Shown: positions 63,099 through 64,000 of the stretch, in pieces
Numbering within the stretch: the stretch's first letter is position 1
Layout: each line of letters starts with the position of its first letter
DNA from: Xylophilus ampelinus
Lineage (GTDB): Bacteria > Pseudomonadota > Gammaproteobacteria > Burkholderiales > Burkholderiaceae_C
Length of the DNA: 64,000 bases
Direction: 5' to 3'
NCBI RefSeq assembly: GCF_901875635.1
Contig: NZ_CABFMN010000075.1
Coordinates: forward strand, 25,657 to 89,656
Notes under the pieces: generated by a model
Seen by the model: only the letters and a program-made list of their open reading frames with translations
What the model was told of the DNA's origin: nothing
The model's database searches: none
Program-made: the position numbers and the translations under genes

Positions 63099-64000
63099 GT
63101 GAGCGGCAGCTACGACGTGCAGGACGGCATCGCCGTCGCGACCATGGACACGCCCCCGGTCAACAGCCTGGGGCTGGGCAACCGGCGCTTCATCGCCGAC
63201 GCGATTCGCCGTGCCGAGGCCGACCCGGCCGTGCGGGCCATCGTGCTCACCGGCCGCGGCCGCGCCTTCTGCGGCGGCGCCGACATCCGCGAGTTCAACC
63301 AGCCCGAGGCGACGATGGCGCCCGACCTGATCGACGTCATCGACCTCGTCGAGCGCTGCGAGAAGCCGGTCGTCGCGGCCATCCACAGCATCGTGATGGG
63401 CGGCGGCCTCGAACTGGCCATGGGCTGCCACTACCGCGTGGTGCAACGCGGCACCATGGTCTCGCTGCCGGAAGTGCGCATCGGCATCCTGCCCGGCGCC
63501 AGCGGCACGCAGCGCCTGCCGCGCCTCATCGGGCTGGAGCCGGCGCTGAACATGATCGTCACCGGCAACACGGTGATGAGCGAGGTGCTGGCCGCCATGC
63601 CGGGCCAGAAGCTGTTCGACCGCATCGTCGACAGCGAGGTCCTGCAGGCCGCCATCGACTTCGCGAAGGCGCACGCCGACGTGCGCCCGCTGCCGCGCGT
63701 GCGCGAGCTGAAAGTGACGCACCCGGCGCCCGAGGCCTACCTGCAGTTCGCGCGCAACATGGTCGCCGCGATGTCGAAGAACTACCCGGCGCCGCTGCGC
63801 TGCCTGGACTGCGTGGCGCAGTCGGTGCGCATGCCCTTCGACCAGGCCCTGGCCTACGAGCGCGCCGGCGTCACCGAGCTGGTGTGGACGCCCGAGAGCG
63901 CCGCGCTGCGCAACGCCTTCTTCGCCGAGCGCGCCGCCAGCAAGATCCCCGACGTGCCCGAGGACACGCCGCAGCGCCCGATCAAGACCGTGGGCGTCAT
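63099..64000 (+). CDS. Enoyl-CoA hydratase/3-hydroxyacyl-CoA dehydrogenase (FadB/FadJ-like), partial
   Basis: Starts at GTG 63099 (RBS AAAGGA) and is open to the window end, about 300 residues visible. N-terminal crotonase domain: MDTPPVNSLGLGNRRFI, GRGRAFCGGADIREF near 50, VMGGGLELAMGCHYRV near 101 and LPEVRIGILPGASGTQRLPR with both catalytic Glu positions. A helical linker follows and the visible end, DTPQRPIKTVGVI, is where the NAD-binding dehydrogenase domain begins. Multifunctional beta-oxidation enzyme. Confidence 0.88.
   Translation, partial: MSGSYDVQDGIAVATMDTPPVNSLGLGNRRFIADAIRRAEADPAVRAIVLTGRGRAFCGGADIREFNQPEATMAPDLIDVIDLVERCEKPVVAAIHSIVMGGGLELAMGCHYRVVQRGTMVSLPEVRIGILPGASGTQRLPRLIGLEPALNMIVTGNTVMSEVLAAMPGQKLFDRIVDSEVLQAAIDFAKAHADVRPLPRVRELKVTHPAPEAYLQFARNMVAAMSKNYPAPLRCLDCVAQSVRMPFDQALAYERAGVTELVWTPESAALRNAFFAERAASKIPDVPEDTPQRPIKTVGV

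Overview
The window is a high-GC (roughly 70%) chromosomal segment of a betaproteobacterium, most likely Burkholderiales and probably Comamonadaceae (Variovorax/Acidovorax/Ramlibacter-like). Three things point there: a conserved housekeeping block (xth, pyrE, DUF4124, gatBAC, mreBCD, mrdA), dispersed intergenic repeats of the type common in that family, and many orphan NitT/TauT-type and Bug-type binding proteins. No rRNA, tRNA, CRISPR array, IS element or phage gene was seen.

Layout. (1) 1-4045: a small organosulfur group (partial gene, sulfonate-type binding protein, cysteine dioxygenase-like cupin, four-domain rhodanese protein) facing a glyoxalase II-like hydrolase. (2) 4046-10400: a visibly lower-GC island with a Bug binding protein, RidA and a class II aldolase on one strand, and MOSC protein, PDR/VanB-type reductase, D-2-hydroxyacid dehydrogenase and a Crp/Fnr regulator on the other. 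Both transcription units carry the same TGTCG-N6-TGACA site upstream. (3) 10414-25119: a biuret/1-carboxybiuret (s-triazine lower pathway) locus. It contains AtzF, a NitT/TauT transporter, AtzG, AtzE, AtzH, a BMP-type transporter, formamidase, biuret amidohydrolase, a second cysteine hydrolase and a GntR regulator. The same 12-bp operator (CTTGTATCCAAG) sits before atzF and before the BMP gene. (4) 25252-29188: an oxidoreductase with a divergent LysR, then a translationally coupled XRE plus LysR regulator pair. (5) 29295-40802: an eleven-gene operon for uptake and breakdown of an unknown cyclic amide or N-heterocycle. It has an alpha/beta hydrolase, three binding proteins, a cysteine hydrolase, an SDR, a dihydropyrimidinase-like enzyme, a cyanuric acid hydrolase/barbiturase-family enzyme, a NitT/TauT ATPase and permease, and a TRZ/ATZ-type amidohydrolase. 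(6) 40901-52662: housekeeping (HDOD, exonuclease III, pyrE, gatCAB, mreBCD, mrdA). (7) 52690-64000: carboxylic-acid catabolism through CoA thioesters with a GntR regulator; a shared operator-like sequence lies before the CoA transferase and before the regulator. The last gene runs off the window.

Regions 3 and 5 together encode most of what is needed to import an s-triazine-like or pyrimidine-like ring, open it, and take carboxybiuret or biuret to ammonia and CO2. The formamidase beside the biuret hydrolase suggests that a formyl-bearing intermediate may be involved. The actual ring substrate cannot be read from the sequence.
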